This document shows positions 63,249-64,000 of a stretch of DNA of 64,000 nucleotides, one piece after another. Every line of letters begins with the position of its first letter. Position 1 is the first letter of the stretch. Origin of the DNA: Melaminivora suipulveris (GTDB taxonomy: Bacteria > Pseudomonadota > Gammaproteobacteria > Burkholderiales > Burkholderiaceae_C); contig NZ_CP027667.1 of NCBI RefSeq assembly GCF_003008575.1, positions 1,244,501 through 1,308,500 of the forward strand, given 5' to 3'. A program made the position numbers and the translations under genes. The notes under the pieces were generated by a model. The model ran no database searches, was not told the origin of the DNA, and worked only from the letters and a program-made list of their open reading frames with translations.

Positions 63249-63842
63249 TGCTACTTTTTTAGTAGCTCGCTGCGCTTTGTTTTCGCCGGCTTGGGGCTGA
63301 TTTGGCTTGTTTTTTTGTTTTTGGCCCCTGCTGATTGCTGGGTTGGGAGGCCGGGACTCGCCCCGGCGGGCGACCTACTTTCTTGTCGCACGACAAGAAA
63401 GTAGGCAAAGAAGCGTGCCCCGGCGGGCTGCGCCGCGAGGGCCAGGCCGAGCGCAGCGATGGCCCGGCTCGTCCCCCGTTCCCCCCCCTATGCCCGTACC
63501 GAGGAGCGCAGGGGCCGGGGCGGCGCGCATGAGCCGCAGGCACATGCGCGTTCAATATCTGACTTGCTGCCTCTGTCCGAACGGAGCGCGCAGCGCGCAG
63601 TGAGTTAGGCAGCACCGCCCCGGCCCCGAGCACCGCAGGCTGCCCCTTCGCACAGCGAAGGGGATACGGGCATCGGGGGCGCACTTCTTTTGCCTCCTTT
63701 TCTTGTGCGAGCAAGAAAAGGAGGTCGCCCGCCGGGGCGAGTCCCGGCTCCCCAACCCAGCAAACAGCAGAGGCTAAAAAACCGACCAAAACAACCAAAA
63801 GCCAGCGAAAACAAAGCGCAATCAGCTATTAAAAAAGGAGTA
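63249..63842. repeat. Large nested inverted repeat (about 590 bp)
   Basis: Left arm from 63249 and right arm ending 63842 match as inverted repeats: both contain, read inward, GCGCTTTGTTTTCGC(C/T)GGCTT, GCTGGGTTGGG(G/A)(G/A)GCCGGGACTCGCC and CCGGCGGGCGACCT. Each arm has its own hairpin: CCTACTTTCTTGTCG CA CGACAAGAAAGTAGG (63374-63405) and CCTCCTTTTCTTG TGCGAG CAAGAAAAGGAGG (63693-63724). Inner pairs are ATGCCCGTA/TACGGGCAT, GGGGCCGGGGCGG/CCGCCCCGGCCCC and TGCTGCCT/AGGCAGCA. Short open frames in it are by-products of symmetry. Both tips resemble the type 1 dispersed repeat. No gene seen. Confidence 0.9.
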
Positions 63843-63850
63843 CGGCCAGC

Positions 63851-64000
63851 TCACAAGCGATGCGTCCGATCGCCCCGCGCAAAACCCATCGGCTCCCACT
63901 GCCCCGCCCCCACGGCAAGCACCTTGAACAGCTCCCCCATCTCATGCTCCATGACCAGCTTGGCCGCCTGCGCCCGCTCCACAGGTCCCAGCGTCTCCAG
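63851..64000 (-). CDS. SAM-dependent methyltransferase, MidA/COG1565-like, 3' end only
   Basis: The last 49 residues of a gene that runs off the right edge: ...AKLVMEHEMGELFKVLAVGAGQWEPMGFARGDRTHRL. The EMGELFKVLAVG block near the C terminus is typical of the MidA (NDUFAF7-like) arginine methyltransferase family, where it reads PAEMGELFKVLALG. The rest is outside the window, so the call rests on this tail. Confidence 0.65.
   Translation of the reverse strand: METLGPVERAQAAKLVMEHEMGELFKVLAVGAGQWEPMGFARGDRTHRL

Noticed and set aside
63259..63798. Several open frames in both directions in the large palindrome
   Set aside because: Symmetry of the inverted repeat gives similar peptides from both strands (PGGRPTFL...); these are not coding.

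Overview
The window is GC-rich, densely coded chromosomal DNA of a betaproteobacterium, most likely a member of the Comamonadaceae (Acidovorax/Melaminivora/Alicycliphilus type). Reasons: gene orders such as glyQ-glyS-gmhB-plsC-YgjP, a fused TAXI-TRAP permease, Bug-type binding proteins, and a short dispersed repeat built around GATAGCTG...CGCTTGAT...CGCCGGCTGAAG that I associate with this family. No rRNA, tRNA or CRISPR array is visible. The assignment rests on gene content and recalled protein similarity, not on a search.

Layout. 1-3.6 kb: end of a type II secretion operon (gspE-F-G-H). 3.7-5.6 kb: membrane-anchored glycoside-hydrolase-like protein, then the dTDP-rhamnose operon rfbBDAC and coaX. 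10-17 kb: LysM/BON protein, then glyQ-glyS-membrane protein-gmhB-plsC-metallopeptidase. 17.2-17.7 kb: parDE. 17.8-24.1 kb: chorismatase-like enzyme and the branched-chain keto-acid dehydrogenase operon bkdA1-bkdA2-bkdB-lpdV. 24.3-25.7 kb: periplasmic glutathione peroxidase and a methyltransferase. 25.8-28.9 kb: a small chromosomal integron (intI, attI, AT-richer cassettes, attC sites, one cassette junction split by an IS5-family element). 29-33.3 kb: fabA-fabB, lnt, corC. 33.4-38 kb: GNAT protein, Lrp regulator divergent from hpd, Bug protein, phhA. 38-45.2 kb: alpha/beta hydrolase, MBL-fold protein, Fur-box-preceded TonB receptor with an FMN oxidase and PiuC, and a RelE/Xre toxin-antitoxin pair. 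45.2-51.3 kb: slt, 5-formyl-THF cyclo-ligase, GST, phosphoesterase, cca, trxC. 51.4-55.6 kb: trehalose cluster otsB-GH15-otsA. 55.6-63.2 kb: ROK kinase, DUF2905, LysR, dadA, TAXI-TRAP transporter. 63.25-63.84 kb: a large nested inverted repeat, followed by the 3' end of a MidA-like methyltransferase.

The gene functions are mainly ordinary: secretion, envelope and O-antigen building, fatty acid synthesis, Phe/Tyr and branched-chain amino acid breakdown, iron uptake, trehalose. The unusual layer is the repeats. About 13 copies of one roughly 55-bp element lie in the window; five are inside genes, and four of these (rfbD, YgjP-like peptidase, bkdB, lnt) are read in the same frame and give related peptides, as Rickettsia palindromic elements do. 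A second palindromic repeat sits directly beside two of those copies, a third follows two genes, and the nested palindrome at the right end carries copies of the first at both tips. With the integron, these are the parts most worth a second look.
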